Positions 1 to 12,607 of a stretch of DNA of 64,000 nucleotides are shown piece by piece. The position numbers and the translations under genes are program-made. Numbering within the stretch: the stretch's first letter is position 1; every line of letters begins with the position of its first letter. The stretch lies in the NCBI GenBank assembly GCA_026075535.2, contig AP026538.1:12718337-12782336 (forward strand), written 5' to 3'. Below the pieces are notes generated by a model that saw only the letters and a program-made list of their open reading frames with translations, was not told where the DNA came from and made no database searches. The DNA comes from Tricholoma matsutake. Lineage: Eukaryota > Basidiomycota > Agaricomycetes > Agaricales > Tricholomataceae.

Positions 1-316
1 CAGGGGGGCCATTGGGCATCGCAGAGAGATCTCCACGGACCCCACAAATAGCGAATGTAACAAATCGCAGCCATTTGACAGGGCGGACGGAGAGCCTCTC
101 GATGTCACTAAAGGGGATGGAGAGTGCGAGAACTTGTCGGTCTTCGATGTGCAGATAAATGTTCACCATGTTGGTGGCAAGTTGGTCGGAGGAATGTAAG
201 GCGATGGCAAGGCTGACAAGGCTGCAGAACTGTTCCAAGCCTGGAGTCTGACTCCTTGACGATGTTACCTTGCATGAACGGTATTCTTCGCCTAACAATG
301 ACAAACATCCGTTCAT
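1..316 (-). CDS. N-terminal part of a host gene, product unassigned
   Basis: Reading leftward from an ATG at 316-314, 105 codons stay open to the window edge, so the gene is cut off at position 1. The codons are GC-rich at the third position, as expected for an expressed basidiomycete gene and unlike the transposon relics nearby. The segment VNIYLHIEDRQVLALSIP followed by PVKWLRFVTFAICGVRG resembles, from memory, the start of Agaricomycete orphan proteins that carry an HNH_2 endonuclease domain further on. That domain would lie outside the window, so the function is not assigned. An intron could begin at GTAACA around position 270, which would change the N-terminus. I am fairly sure it is coding and unsure of the family. 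Confidence 0.45.
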   Translation of the reverse strand, partial: MNGCLSLLGEEYRSCKVTSSRSQTPGLEQFCSLVSLAIALHSSDQLATNMVNIYLHIEDRQVLALSIPFSDIERLSVRPVKWLRFVTFAICGVRGDLSAMPNGPP

Positions 317-654
317 TGCTGTTACGCAAAATTCAGGCTAGGCCTCGTCTTTGGGATCTTTTCAAGTCTTTCAAAAAGACTGAATTGATGTAAAAGATGT
401 TCATCTCTGAGAAGACATTGAGATCTTTTCCGAGTAGGGTACATCGTCACTGAAAGATGCCAGCTGATCTTTCAAAGACATGTTACAGCTTTGGGAGACA
501 ACCCATCTTTTGAATAATAACCTTTTGGGCTTCTGATTTTGGTTCACTCATGCAATGTCATGGTAGATAAGGATTCAATTTATCGTAATCACAAGGCACT
601 AGTACAAGTAGGGATCTAGCAGAGTAGAATGCACGAGCAACGACAAACATGCAG
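317..654. other. intergenic, no feature recognised
   Basis: AT-balanced sequence between the truncated host gene and the hAT element. No open frame of useful length, RNA gene or repeat was seen. It should contain the promoter of the minus-strand gene at 1-316, but no TATA box is convincing. Confidence 0.4.
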
Positions 655-662
655 ACTCCGAG

Positions 663-835
663 TAGTGGTGTGCATGGCCCGGCCTGAGGCCGTGAGCCAG
701 GCCAAGCCGGGCCCAAATAGGCCAAGCCAAGCCGGGCCAAAATGGCGGCTTCATGACGGCTTTGGCCTGGCCTGGGATCCTGGAAAGCCAAAGCCAGGCC
801 GTGAAGCCGCGGCTTTCTCGAGCAGAGGGAACATT
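663..835. repeat. left subterminal GGCC/AAGCC repeat block of the hAT element
   Basis: Many copies of GGCCAAGCC, GGCCTGGCC and their complements are crowded here. A matching block sits at 5020-5159 in inverted order. Multiple subterminal motifs like these are the expected binding sites of hAT transposase. The role is inferred; the motif clustering is seen. Confidence 0.8.
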
Positions 836-1126
836 TATTTGTATTGTGGCTTGAGTTTAAATTATTAATAACGTGCATCACCAAACTTTAATTTATCGAA
901 ACACCCGCCCTCGTTCTCTGTCGTTTTTCATCTTCGTCGCCATCGCCTGTCTTTATGGCTCCTCCTTCACCTATCCGCACCTCCCTCTCGACCTTCTTTC
1001 TTGCTGAAGTACATGTACAATGTAACCCTTTGTGGCTCATCCTTCAACTATTTATGATGACGATTTTCCCGACGCTCGCTCCCCATTTTTGCATCAACTT
1101 GCGCTGTTCGTGCTCCTCTCTCTTCT

Positions 1127-4100
1127 GTGCCCAATATGTCCACTCCCGAAACCGTCAAACAACTTGTCAAGGAGATCAGTGCTCTCTCAAGCTCCTTGTC
1201 AGATGCTGTACCAAAGGGATTGAAAGATGATAAAATCTGGTCTGTTATGAATACGAAGGAAGGTGATACTCCACATGAAACCTTCAACCGCTGGTTTGAT
1301 GCGTTGTTTGGGGAGGATTGTCGTGATCCTGGTGGCCGCCTTCACCATATTCGCCAGGGCAAACTCGGGATGGGTCTTGTCATATCTTACCTTTCGAAAC
1401 TCAACTGGACAAAGATTTTCCCTTGGATCTCGTGGAGCTCAAGTTGCAACGCCTGGTGGATGAGCTGAAACATCTTCAGTGAGTACCTCAATGATCGTTA
1501 TCCATTTTTACTGATGGATTGTTAGATGAGTGGACGTACCTCGCCCAGCACGAACTGTCAACCCCGCCGCGAAGCTCAAGGACACTGCCAACACTGAGGC
1601 CCCTCAACTTTCCTTCCAGCGCAAGGCTGTCCAGGATTTCCACTCCCGACAAGCCGACCAGAACGATGCTCCTACATCTTCAATGCCGGATGCTAATCCA
1701 TGTGCACCCCCCTCAGTCAATGTGGGGTTAGCTCCCCAAAACAAGTGTAGCAACTCGTCCATCAACAATGATGATACTGAAGACGAAATGGTTGACCAGC
1801 AAGTGCCACATATGTCTTGTTTGTGTCCAACAATTACTTTCTCATCTTCAAGTATGTTCTTTACAGCGAAAAAGAAGCGCGCAATGGCAACTATGTCGCA
1901 GGCAAAGAGCAAGCATGCGACATCAGTAACAGTTGAAACGGTTGATGATGTGGACATGATGGGCGCTGAGGAGAATGTATGGGCTAAGAGTATGGTCTTT
2001 CCAATCATGAAAGGGCATCCGCGTAAACTCAAACACTTATTTAGGTAAGAAGAAAAGTGCAACCCTTGGCAATCCACAAGTGACCGATGCCGACGGCCTA
2101 CTCGCCGACGTGGATGTCCAGTTGGTAGACGACAATCCATCTACCCATGAAGATAAGCGACAAGATGTTGATTATTTCTTTTGTTCTGCTGTTGTCAAAG
2201 AGGTGAATGGAAGGTCAAAAAAGTATTGTACATGCAAACTATGCCCGTGAGTTCTTGCATCGAAATTCTGTCACATATATTGATGAGATGTACAGGGCCA
2301 ACAAGAGCCTCATTGATGAAGTCACAATGTTGCGACGCCACCTTGAAGTGAGCCATGTGGTACGTGATTTTTTTCAAGTTTTCCTCAATTTCTGGAATTT
2401 CTCCTGTTAATTTTCTCCCATTCAGGGCAAATACCACAACTGGGCAAAAGGTGCCAACTTTGTGTCGAAGCTGCCTGGGGACATCAAAAAGCAGAAGGCA
2501 GCTGTGGAAGAGGCAACACGCACGTTGGATCGTGACCTCAGAGAGAAGAAGCTTTCTGAGCAGGTCATCCCTTACTCAGACAAGCTGTTCCGCCGAGCAG
2601 CGATAGAGTGGCTCGTGGCGATGGATCAGGTAAGGAATTCATTTTTACAATGAATTCTCTGATTACATCGTCTTTCTTCATAGCCGATCCAAGCCCTTGA
2701 ACATCCCAAGTTCAAGGAGATGATTGACGTTGCTTCTCGTGCGACAAATAGGGTGAAGATTCCAGGTCGGAAGGCAACCCAGGCAGAAATCATGCGTATG
2801 TTCAAGAACCATCTTACAACATTGAAATCCCGGCTCAACGTACGTATTCTCTTGCTCTTTTGTTCATTTCTCATTGTTTCACAGGGTCCTGCGGTTCAAG
2901 GCAAAGTTAGCTTGACATGTGATGCATGGCAGGCAGGCAACACAGATGGCTACTTTGCGGTCATGGCGCACTGGATTGAGGAGCTGACCCCTGGCAAATG
3001 GGAACTCAACAATGCTCTGATTGGTTTCACACGTCTCAACAATGCACACAATGGTGAACAGCTTGGTCAAGCTCTATTCAAGATTGTCAGATGCATTGGA
3101 ATTGAGGATAAGGTGTGTGTATCATTGCTATCATACTCCCATCATGCTTATCCTCTACCATGAAGGTTGGCCACATCACCTGCGACAACGCGAGCAACAA
3201 TCCAACCATGATGAAGGAATTTGCCGCACAACTGAAGACCGCTACAGGCAGGAAGTACAAGTGGAGGAAGAGAAAGATCAAGTATGCTAGTCCATGAGCT
3301 TACCGAGTTCAGTTACTCATGGGAAACAGCTGTCTCACACATGTCATCAATCTGGCAATGCAAATGCTCATCTCAACATACAGCAAGTCGCCCCATTTTG
3401 ATCCAAAGCAGCCAGAGGCACATATACCGACATCCCACGATGAGGTGGGGCTGGTAAGGGCAATTGTAGTCAAGGCACGTATCGATACTTAGCTATTGAT
3501 GCCACTTACCTCTTATCAGGAATGCTCCTCATCGAAACAAAAAGAAATGTGGAGAACCATTCAGATTAAGGGAAATAATGGGCCTGTACTTCAACTTATA
3601 CCCGATATGAAGGTGCAGTGGTCATCAACATATTTGATGCTTGATCGTGCAGAAAGAAAAAAGAATGTGCATAACTAGTTCCAAATGAAGATTCCTATTC
3701 ATAACTTCTTTCGTGCAGTGCATTGATGCCTTTGTTGACGAACTTTGTTGGGAAGAACCCGACTCTGCAAAACGGGACAAGATACGCGAACTAAAGCTTA
3801 CGAGCAAGGAGTGGGCACAGGTAAACATCTTTCTTGGTTTGCTAAGCATATGTCTACCATTTCGTGTACAAAACAATGCCTGATGTGTTTTAGCACGCTG
3901 ATAATGCTCAACAGGCATTTTTGTCTGATAATGTCCCAACTCTGCATTATGCAATTCCTGTGCTGGAAGCCCTTCACTGAGCATGGTCTAGTCGAGCTGG
4001 CCATTCCAAATTTCAGCTGTTCGCCCCCACCCTTCATGCCGCATGCGAGAAGATTGATGAGTACTATGAGAAGACAACCGACTCTCCTGCATACATCATG

Positions 4101-4963
4101 TCAATGAGTACGAGTGGCTATCTCCTATCCTGTGCCCTTGATGTTGCTGATATATCTCTAGTTCTTAACCCAAAGGAGAAAATGGGATACTTCAAGAAGC
4201 ATTGGTCAGCTGAGCTCCAGGAGGAAGTCCTGGAATGTGTTGAGGAGGAGGTACACCCAAGTTCCTGTCTTCCACTGCAGGAGCTAATTACTCTTAGTTC
4301 AAAGAGCAGTGGCTAAGATTCCGTAGTGGCCCCATGACAACACCATCGGTACCATCAAGAAAGAGCAAGGGACTGCATGCTCTGCTTCGAGAACTTAGTG
4401 ATGATGAAGAAGACGTGGTGGCGGATACAGGGGTGGATGTACCTGATGATCCTCAATGGCCATGGCTTCGTGACTACCATGCCTATATGAATGTTCCTGA
4501 GCAAGTGCCAGAAGGCTGGACAGCAATCCAGTGGTGGGGCATAAGTATTTCAAACTGAATACTCTGACCAGTGCCTAACAAATTCTCGTAGTTCAATGCA
4601 CAGCGCTATCATCCTGTATGGGGTTCACTCGCATGCGACTATCTTGCGATTATGTTGTCATCAGTCTCAAGCGAGCACGCGTTTTCGCAAGGGGGGATCA
4701 CCATATCAAAGCGCTGCAGTTGTCTCAAGGGTGACATTGTGGAGGCCCTCCAGAGCATCAAATGTGCAATCCGACATGACTTGCTCTTTTGAGAACCTGC
4801 ACCATCGTCAACATTGGAATTGGAGGAAGGTGATGAAGAGTTAGCAGACATGACTGAAGGAGATTTGAGGGACCCTGAGGAGGAGTCAGACATTGAGGGG
4901 TTTTCCTGGGATGAGCTACTGATTGAGGATGAAGACGAGGAGACTATGGATTGGTCTGAGTAG
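1127..4963 (+). pseudogene. hAT transposase with BED finger and hAT C-terminal dimerisation domain (damaged)
   Basis: A multi-exon gene. A BED-type zinc finger is split by an intron: YCTCKLCP ends at a GTGAGT donor near 2250, and the next exon supplies LRRHLEVSH. The catalytic region has KVSLTCDAWQAGNTDGY, then GHITCDNASNN after an intron. The C-terminus has the hAT dimerisation signature, DYLAIMLSSVSSEHAFSQGG and ISKRCSRLKGDIVEALQ (about 4640-4780). Short GT-AG introns lie near 2250, 2357, 2629, 2839 and 3111. Damage: a 1-bp frameshift near 1411-1415 in exon 1, and TGA near 4792 where CGA would continue an acidic tail to the TAG at 4961. It is therefore probably inactive. Individual exon borders are approximate. 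Confidence 0.85.
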
Positions 4964-5269
4964 CATAGTAGATTCTGTTGGCCCACCTGTACAAAAAAAA
5001 TCATTATTTACATAGAAAAGCCGCGGCCTAGGCCAGGCCAAGCCAAAGCCAAGCCGTGTTTGATGGCTTTGGCCTGGCCTGGCGTTTGAGAAAGCCAAAG
5101 CTGCCTCAGGCCAAGCCAAAGCCGGGGCTTTCAGGCCAAGCCGGGCTGGAACAGCACTAACTCCGAGGCCTAGGCATGATAAAGTTATAAGAAATGCCAC
5201 CAGAGCACCCAGCCCAACGAGACAATTGTGATGCACAGACGACGATGTGGGTTTATGCGATGAGTGCCC

Positions 5270-5560
5270 ATCCGTCGGTATCGTGGTGGTGGGCGCCGTG
5301 TCGTCCCCTCGCCGTGTCGTCTCCGCCTCCTATGCACCAGCCTTACTCCCTAGGAGCGGTCGCTCGTAGCAGAGGGGTCTGGTGCCATGACATCGTCGTC
5401 TCGGTGCTGGTGCTGGTGCCAGGTTGCGGTCATCATCTCCCTCATCCTTGTTGTTGTCGTCCCCCGTCTCGTGCGTTGTTTGGTTGGCCCTATCGTCCGC
5501 CACTCCGCCAGGGCGTGGGGTGCGCGTTTTTGGCGTCAACTGTTGAGTTTTTTCCCTAAA
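5270..5560. repeat. R2 family fragment (copy a)
   Basis: GC-rich sequence matching the reverse complement of the module near 18120-18220: the text around CACCAGCC, then a GAGCGGTCGCTC palindrome at about 5344, then GAGGGGTCTGGTGCCATG. It retains more CpG than the other copies, which suggests it is closer to the ancestral state or escaped deamination. No coding function is assigned although long frames are open. Confidence 0.6.
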
Positions 5561-7501
5561 AAATAAAGTAAAACACTTGCCATCATAATCGGACACATCG
5601 GGCATAAGGTACTGAAAAACGCTCTTATTTCTCAGCCTGTCGCCAAGGTATTGAACTTCTGCAAATGTTGTGGATATCTGTCAATACATTAGGACTTATA
5701 TGATGATTGATAATGCAGACATCCAGGCTAGCACAGAAGATAGCGCCGACCGGAGACTTGCACTTCATGGGTGTGTTGAGGATTTCCCAGGTGGACCAGA
5801 GTAAATTCAACCCATACTAGTAAGCGGAACCAGGACTCTGGAAGTGTCCAGTAACCAGAAAAGACGGATGATGGTAGTGGTCAGGAAAGGTAGTCTCGTT
5901 CCCATCCGTTATGGTGTGACCCGGTTCCCAGGTGGAGTTCTGTCAGAGTGTCAAAATACAGTGCAGAACGTCTGGTGACATTTCGTTCCGAGTTCTGACT
6001 CTGCATTGAAAATATTCAAGATGCTGCCAATGGATACGCAGTTTGACTTACAACTCTTCCAAATCATCCCAAAACTACATCCGACCCTTCCGGCGTCTTC
6101 TCTTCTATTTTTGTTGGAGGCTCTGCGTTGGCTCTGCGGCAACTCTGCGGTAATTTGGAGCTAGTAAAACACTCAATGGGTCAAAACACGATTGCAGGAA
6201 GAACCCGACATATAGATAGCTACTTGTCCATATTGTCCGAGAATGAATGCGGCTTGTTCTCCCTATAAAAAGCCATCAAGCTTTTGACTGAAGTTAAGCA
6301 ATATAATCCAGCAGTTAAAACTAACAACTAACTCTGCCACAGAAGGAAGTTCTTTGTCTGATACAGCAGCTTCTGGAAAAGCATCTAGATCCATAGGCAT
6401 ACTAACCAAACGAGAATTGTGAGTTGACAGGAGCATATCCATTACATGATCATTTACTCCATGTGCTCATTTTTCACAGTTACGAGGGTGGGCGCCAAAT
6501 CCTTGTTAATTTTGCTGTAAAACGCACTGCAATGAATAAAATATCGCAGGCAATGATAAATTCTCTCACTGTTTTCCATGTGCAGTGTCACCTCCTTCCA
6601 TCAATTTTTTACTTTTAGTAATTATTTGCCTGATTCATGGAAAAATCAATTTACTTCCGCCAGGATCACAAAAGAAAAACTGACTTTGGGCAAGCATTTC
6701 CTTGTCTACGAGAAAGACAAATTAGCAATCTGACAACAGTATGCATAAATGTTTACGTTGCTGAGTCCGTTGTAAATTGGTCCCCGTGACTTATGATTTC
6801 ATGCAGTTCTAAGCAGATTTGTAATTTGAGGGAAAAAAAGGTGAATGATAACTTACAAAACAGAAACAGCTGATTCTTCTTTTAGTTGTGACAAAGCAGA
6901 TGCTGGTTTGACATTTGATCGAGGTTTCTTCAAAGGGGGCGACACCAATTTGCTAACTTGTGAGTTAGCAAGTAATAACTGATTGGAAAAGAACAGAACT
7001 AACATTTCGGGCGAATTTGACATCGCAGTGCGTTGCTTCCTTTTCTTAGAGAATTTGGGGCTAGTTATTTGTTTTCAATTTTTTGTTTAATGTGCACATT
7101 CAATAAGACTTATGAGGAATCACTTCCTATCTTGCCTGCAACAAGCTTATCCATAACAAAAAGACAGTGTTAGCAGAAATAAAGAAAAGGCTCAGAAAAT
7201 AGTAACATATGCTGCCAGATCATAATCAATCCATGGAAAAGTTTGAGTGCAAAATGCAAAAAAAAAAAAATAGAAGCCAAATGCACATTAGTTACTTCTC
7301 TTGTTTGGGAAACTTCGGAGCTTTGATGGTTATCGGGCTTCTGTAAAAGAAAAAGATGTAAACAGTTGCAGAATATCTGCATCAATTAAGTACTTCTTCT
7401 TTGTCACAACTTGTTTAGGCATCGTGGAAAATATGTGCATAAAAAGTTCCATCAAACATTGGAAATTATAAACAAGCGAAGAGGAGGAGTATATACAAGT
7501 A
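5561..7501. other. gene-poor stretch, no product recognised
   Basis: No frame could be tied to a family. A TATA-like CCCTATAAAAAGCC lies at 6260-6274 on the plus strand, followed near 6330 by CTAACAACTAAC and CCACAG, which look like an intron branch point and acceptor, so remnants of a gene start are possible. A short minus-strand frame at 5625-5810 has some hydrophobic character and could be a decayed exon. An A-rich run lies at 7259-7271. Confidence 0.3.
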
Positions 7502-7546
7502 TAGTGTTAATGGGATGATGCAAAACAAAAGACCAGCTTGTTTCAA

Positions 7547-7631
7547 TAGTGGGATTGGGTGTGGATAGTGGGATGATGTGTGTATTGCAAGTGATAGTGG
7601 GATCAAATGTGCTAATAGTGGGATCGGGTGA
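7547..7631 (+). repeat. left TAGTGGGAT array
   Basis: Three to four TAGTGGGAT units (about 7547, 7567, 7597, 7616) with a weaker one at 7502. They mirror the ATCCCACTA units at 12525-12607. Probably transposase-binding subterminal repeats. Confidence 0.75.
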
Positions 7632-8014
7632 TGAGCTATTCGGACAGTCAGTCAGCGAGATTCAGACTCCGCAGAACGTGTGCACTCATCGGCCTTGTTG
7701 TCGTCCATCTGCTTCATGCTTGGGCATGATGGAATACTACTCCTATCAAATGTATTTCCAATACTGTGTGACAATGGAAACAGTGTACTTGAGGAGAGCT
7801 ATGCTATGGGGTATGGAATGTCGAGATATCCTTGTTGATCTTTTTGACCCCAATGACTGACCATCCTGAGCCTAACCATCCTGACGAGTCTCCACTGACA
7901 GAGCTACTATTCAAAGCCTCACTTTGGACTATTCATGAATACTGAGGCTTTGTAAGATCCTTCATGTTTCCATGTTATCTGTGTGCTTACTTTTCTGTTT
8001 GTGATTGTGATAAG

Positions 8015-11000
8015 GTATTTCCAACAGACGTCGCAGATTCAAGCCACAGCCCTTTCTTCTCAATTGAGCAGCCCGAAGAATGGATCACAACATCTGGTTA
8101 TGACCTGTATGTTTCTTGGAAGGAAGAGACTCAGAGATCTGGTGGCATGGTCCTACAGTATCATGCAGTGGATGCATCGCTTTCCGAATCAAAAGCATTT
8201 CAAAGCTATGTAATCCTAAAAACAATTTCTCAATCATGCCACTGCTAAAATTTGCTGTATCTCAGGTTGTTTCTCCTAAATTTGTCAAGCATTCATTCTT
8301 TGCGCTTGATAATGCCAATACCTGGATGCAACCATCAGCCTTTGACGCATACATTCATTGGTTCCATCCTAGGCAATCAGTGTCACGTGCTTCTTCAAGC
8401 GTGTCATCGCGTGGTTGTACATCTGCATCACAGAGCAGTTGTGCATCATCCAGATCATTGTCATCTGGCCACAGCCCATCACGATCTCCATCTAGGTATT
8501 CATCCCACTCACTTTCTGCAGCACCACTTCGCACCCACTCTAGTAGTCCAATTGTCATTTCTGATGATGACGACAATTGTGGTTCAACCAATCAAGTCCC
8601 AGTGCTTCTTCATCACATCAAATGTTGTCATCAGGATCGAGATCAGTCGCAATCAGATTCAAGCATCGAGTTCATGGCCAAGCCCACAGCTGAAAAGCGC
8701 CGGAAGTGTCTGCGTCCTCATGCAATCAAACGAGAAAGAAGTCCTTCACTGGAGATAGTTTCTGACACCATATTCATCCCTTCTCTTGGCAGGAAAGGGA
8801 AGGAACTGCAACATGAAAGTAAATCACCAGAAATTGAGTTTTCTTCAGGTTCTGATCACCTGCCTGTATCTCAAATGAAGGATAAGGGGAAGGGGAGGGC
8901 AGTGGATGGCATTGCGATCACTAACAAACTCAAGGTTGACAAGATCGAGTGTCTTACTGCAGTCCCTTCGACATGGACAGTTCCACATGAAAAGACAGCA
9001 TATCTAGTTGATTTGACGGAGATGGATGAAGCACCAACAAAATCTTTGGGCAACATTCTGTCACTTGATGTGTATATCCATGCAGAGGTATGTTGTTTGA
9101 ATGGTCTCCCCACTCTGCATATAATAACCTGCTCCCTAGGACCAAGCATCTTGGGGTGGTTCATCTGGACATACTAAAGGTGATGTGCAGGCAGCTCCAT
9201 TTGAAGATGAACATAATGTCAAGATTTTGTGTCGATGTGCCCAACTCACATGCAATGGTGTCGATACCTGCCAGTATATTGATCCCGCTCTGTTTGGTGA
9301 TTGTGAACACTATGAACCTGATGAAGATGCCATGCATGAACTATGGAATCATGAACTGGATGCAAACGAGCGTGAAGCAAGTTTGGTCATGGGAATATTG
9401 TCACAGTATACCCCATCTTTTGAAGTTGCTCCTTCTTGGGCCTTGCTAAAAAAACTGTAGATTCTATCAGCGTGTTATCAACTCAAAGTGTGAGATTAAA
9501 TGCTCTGGAAAACCTGTTCTTAGGCAATATGGAGATGTATGTTTTCATAATGATGATTTACTGTGATCTTCCTCACCTTTTTCATCTGTGCAGGGACCCT
9601 CGAAACATGGGAAACTCCACTTCATTGGGTGTTCAAAATGGCAGAAAGTTGAGTGCTACCAGCACTGTTACTTAGCCATTCCGCCTAATGTGGATGGGGC
9701 CAACTTCCAAACAGTGCTAGAATCCAGGGGGATATTACCAACTCAATTCACAGAGAATGAGAAATGTGTACTTACAGTCCATCTGAAAGTGGGGTTGAAG
9801 AAGTGTCGTATGTAGCCATTTAATTACTATTGTATGTGTGATGAACATCTTTCTGTCAGCATATACGCACATTGTTGATGGTAAAATCCTGACAGCAAAG
9901 GTGATTCGGTGAAAGTGTCCAACAGAAATGATAATCTTTGTTCTGTCGATAAGGATGTATGCAAGGCTTTGGTGATTCTTCATAAACCACACAATCATCT
10001 GATACACCCCAAAACAAAGCCAAGTCTCAAGGACAAGGAAAAACTATCAGAAGCAGTCCGTGTGGTGGGAACCACAGGCCTTACAGTCCAAAAGTTGATG
10101 AACAGTATGGAAAACTTGAAACAAAGTCATCTTGATGCTGATATTGCCCTCCAAGCTGGAACAACTTCACTTGTCTATGAGGGTGAGAGCATTGCTGCAA
10201 GCAGCACAGCCTTTATGGATCGACGTTGATTACATGATAATATCAAGCATGAAAAGTTGAAAGAGCATCCGAAGGGAATGGGCTGGGAAGGTACAGTGCA
10301 TTACACTACATGGTGATTGTGCATGAACTTGAATACTTCTCCAGGACTTATGTATGAACTTACTGAACACGAAGCCAAATTGCCAACTTGACAATGATAC
10401 ATTCACACAGCAGTGGTAAAGAACAACTTTTGGCTGGCTGTAACAATGCACCCATTACTTGCAATGCATATTCACAGTGTTCTCTATCTGTGTATAGACT
10501 ATACATTTAAACAGGTTAGTGGAGATATTAACGAGTGGGAAGTTGTTGGATTTTCGGACCATCTCAAGCATCGTATGTGCCTCCATTACTTTTTAAGTTT
10601 TAATGTGGAGCTGCTCACATTTGACCAAGGAATTTTGTTTGCAACCTTGTATTGTGACCGAGCAACTTGGGAGGCATTCTTCCAGTTGTTCACTGAGTTT
10701 GCAGAGACTAGCAAAACTATTATGGGGACTGCACTCAAATTTTGAGCTTTTTATCTGGATGGTTTGTTGAGATGTGTTATCTTGGATGCAGAAGCAGCTC
10801 AAGCCCTGGGATTTGGTGATTGGTTAGTCCAGTACAACAATCCCAAAATCAGTGGGATCCACTTGAGAGATCCTGCTACTCTTGTTACACGTGTCACAAA
10901 GACATGTGTCTTTCATTATGATCAGTAATGTGGAGTGTACAATCTCATTTGAAACAACCTAAATACATATACCCAGAAACATCAATAAGCTTCCAAATAC

Positions 11001-12404
11001 AGTCTCGAGGGAAGTAATTGGCTGGCTAAAAGGCTTTGTTGGTCTGAGCATGCAATTGGAAGTTGATGGATGGCATGAATTCTGCCGTTCAGTTTCTGAT
11101 GAATCAGTTCAGAGTGTGTCTTCAGGTTGTTGTCAAAAATCCAACCACTAACATAAATCTTAGACTGGTATCAGAATAAAATCTGATGCTTATGGTTTCT
11201 GCCAACAATCAATCGTTTTTTGTCTTCGATGGATTCAGAAAGCTGGGACCTGACACCCAATCATACCAATCTCATGGAGACAGCTCATGCAGGACAAAAT
11301 GCAGAAACTTCAGTTGGAGTTGGAGTTTTGACAGCCATTCTTCAGTGCGTTGCAGTTGCTCTGTTCAATTGACTCTCAATGTATCATGGACATAGAGCTC
11401 AGGAGCATGACAATGCAAAAGCCAAAGAAATTGATCTGATTGAAAGAAGCGGCACTATGCCATATCGTTGGAATGGCTCTTCAGAGTGGGAACATCTCCA
11501 GACACAGCGACAGGGATGGAATCTCCAAAAATCAAGGGTGCAGAATGACCAGCTATCTCAGTTTGATGAGCTACAGGTAGAGAGGGATCTTGGAGTGGCA
11601 AAGAACAAGGAATCCCTTGAGCGACAAAAGCAGATGGATGAGCGCTTGAAAAGTCTGCAGTACAGGTACAAAGTTGATAAAATGGCTCATCTGAAAGAAC
11701 AACAGAAGGAACTTCATAATGATATAGAAGTAGAGAAGGAATCACGTTGGGTATGGGGAGTGCAGTGCAAGGTCATTGATAACAAGATGCAGAAATTGAA
11801 GGACAATGGCCTCACTGGTGCTCAAGTGAATGGTTGACGGCCGCAGTCAGATGGCCCTCGCCGCCACCCATCAGTTGGCAGCAGTAGTAATGCTAGTCAG
11901 GGTGCAGAAACAACCACTAAGACTGGCAGTCTGAATCTGGAATTGAGTGTGCAGCCATCGCCTGTGGACAATGTTGATCGTGAAGTGGAGAACAATCACC
12001 ATACAGATATGGTTGTGGAGACATCACACCAGCAAGTTGTTCAGGCAAATGAATTAATTTCAAGTCATTTAACAGCTCACTGTAATGTATATCCATTGCT
12101 TATCCTTCTCTCATGCCTAACCTCTTCTATGTTTCCAGAATCTGTCCCACCTGAAATCCCCTTTGATCTTGGGCCCCAATTGGGAGACGTTGACCTCTCA
12201 TTTGCAAATATTCAAGACATTAATTTCACACTTTTATCACAGGTTGCTGATCCTGTTGTAGACGACATACGAGCAGTGAATAATGCTGATTTGATGATGG
12301 ATGTAGAGGAGGACCTATACAATTGGGCAGACAATCTCGAGCAGGAATACAACCTACAGTACTGGTATGACCTTGCTGATACAGGGAAATTACCTAGTTC
12401 ATAG
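8015..12404 (+). pseudogene. Agaricomycete MULE-like transposase (WRKY-GCM1-type zinc finger plus DDE core), broken
   Basis: Segments in order: a serine-rich low-complexity region (about 8370-8570) running into acidic ISDDDD; a cysteine motif CRCAQLTCNGVDTCQYID with DCEHYEPDEDAMHELWNHEL (about 9230-9370); HFIGCSKWQKVECYQHCY and a downstream HKPHNH that together resemble a WRKY-GCM1/FLYWCH finger; LCIDYTFKQVSGDINEWEV (about 10490-10550) and VILDAEAAQALGFGDW (about 10780), candidate DDE segments; and a basic coiled-coil tail (11380-11830). I recognise the order from large orphan protein families of Agaricomycetes; calling it MULE-like rests on the finger and DDE layout. In-frame TGA codons interrupt it near 9911, 10227, 10743 and 11187. 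The start was not found. Confidence 0.55.
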
Positions 12405-12519
12405 TTAAACCAAGAACTTGATACAATGGAGGCTTTGATACACTGATGACATGTACAGTCAAATTTGGAGCCAGTGGACCAGCAAAGGTCAAACATGGTC
12501 GGCCGTACTGCAATCGTCA

Positions 12520-12607
12520 TCCCATTACCACAAGTTGTATCCCACTAACACAAAGGCTATCCCACTAACACAAAGGCTATCCCACTAACACAAGGGCTAT
12601 CCCACTA
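12520..12607 (-). repeat. right ATCCCACTA array
   Basis: Units at about 12539, 12559, 12579 and 12599 with near-identical 20-bp spacing (TATCCCACTAACACAAAGGC), plus a degenerate ATCCCATTA at 12525. It is the mirror of the left array at 7547-7631. Confidence 0.75.

Larger units (their letters stand above)
663..5159 (+). mobile_element. hAT DNA transposon, near full length
   Basis: Both borders can be read exactly. The 8 bp ACTCCGAG stands at 655-662 and again at 5160-5167, a target duplication of the size hAT elements make. The ends are imperfect inverted repeats: left TAGTGGTGTGCATGGCCCGG, right (reverse complement) TAGTGCTGTTCCAGCCCGG. About 170 bp inside the left end and 140 bp inside the right end are packed with GGCC/AAGCC motifs in both orientations, the usual kind of subterminal transposase-binding repeat. 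A transposase gene with introns fills the interior. The intact duplication suggests a fairly young insertion, but the transposase has a frameshift and at least one nonsense codon. Confidence 0.93.
7502..12607 (+). mobile_element. decayed MULE-like DNA transposon with subterminal 9-bp arrays
   Basis: The coding relic at 8.0-12.4 kb is bracketed by clusters of one motif in opposite orientation: TAGTGGGAT-type at 7502-7631 on the left, and ATCCCACTA at about 12525-12607 on the right, where three units repeat every 20 bp. Such mirrored arrays mark the two ends of one element. No target duplication was found next to the outermost motifs, so the exact borders are uncertain by tens of bases. Confidence 0.6.

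Noticed and set aside
7502..12607. Kyakuja-Dileera-Zisupton element
   Set aside because: No CxC-type zinc cluster or KDZ transposase motif was seen; the finger and DDE layout fit a MULE-like protein better, though not conclusively.
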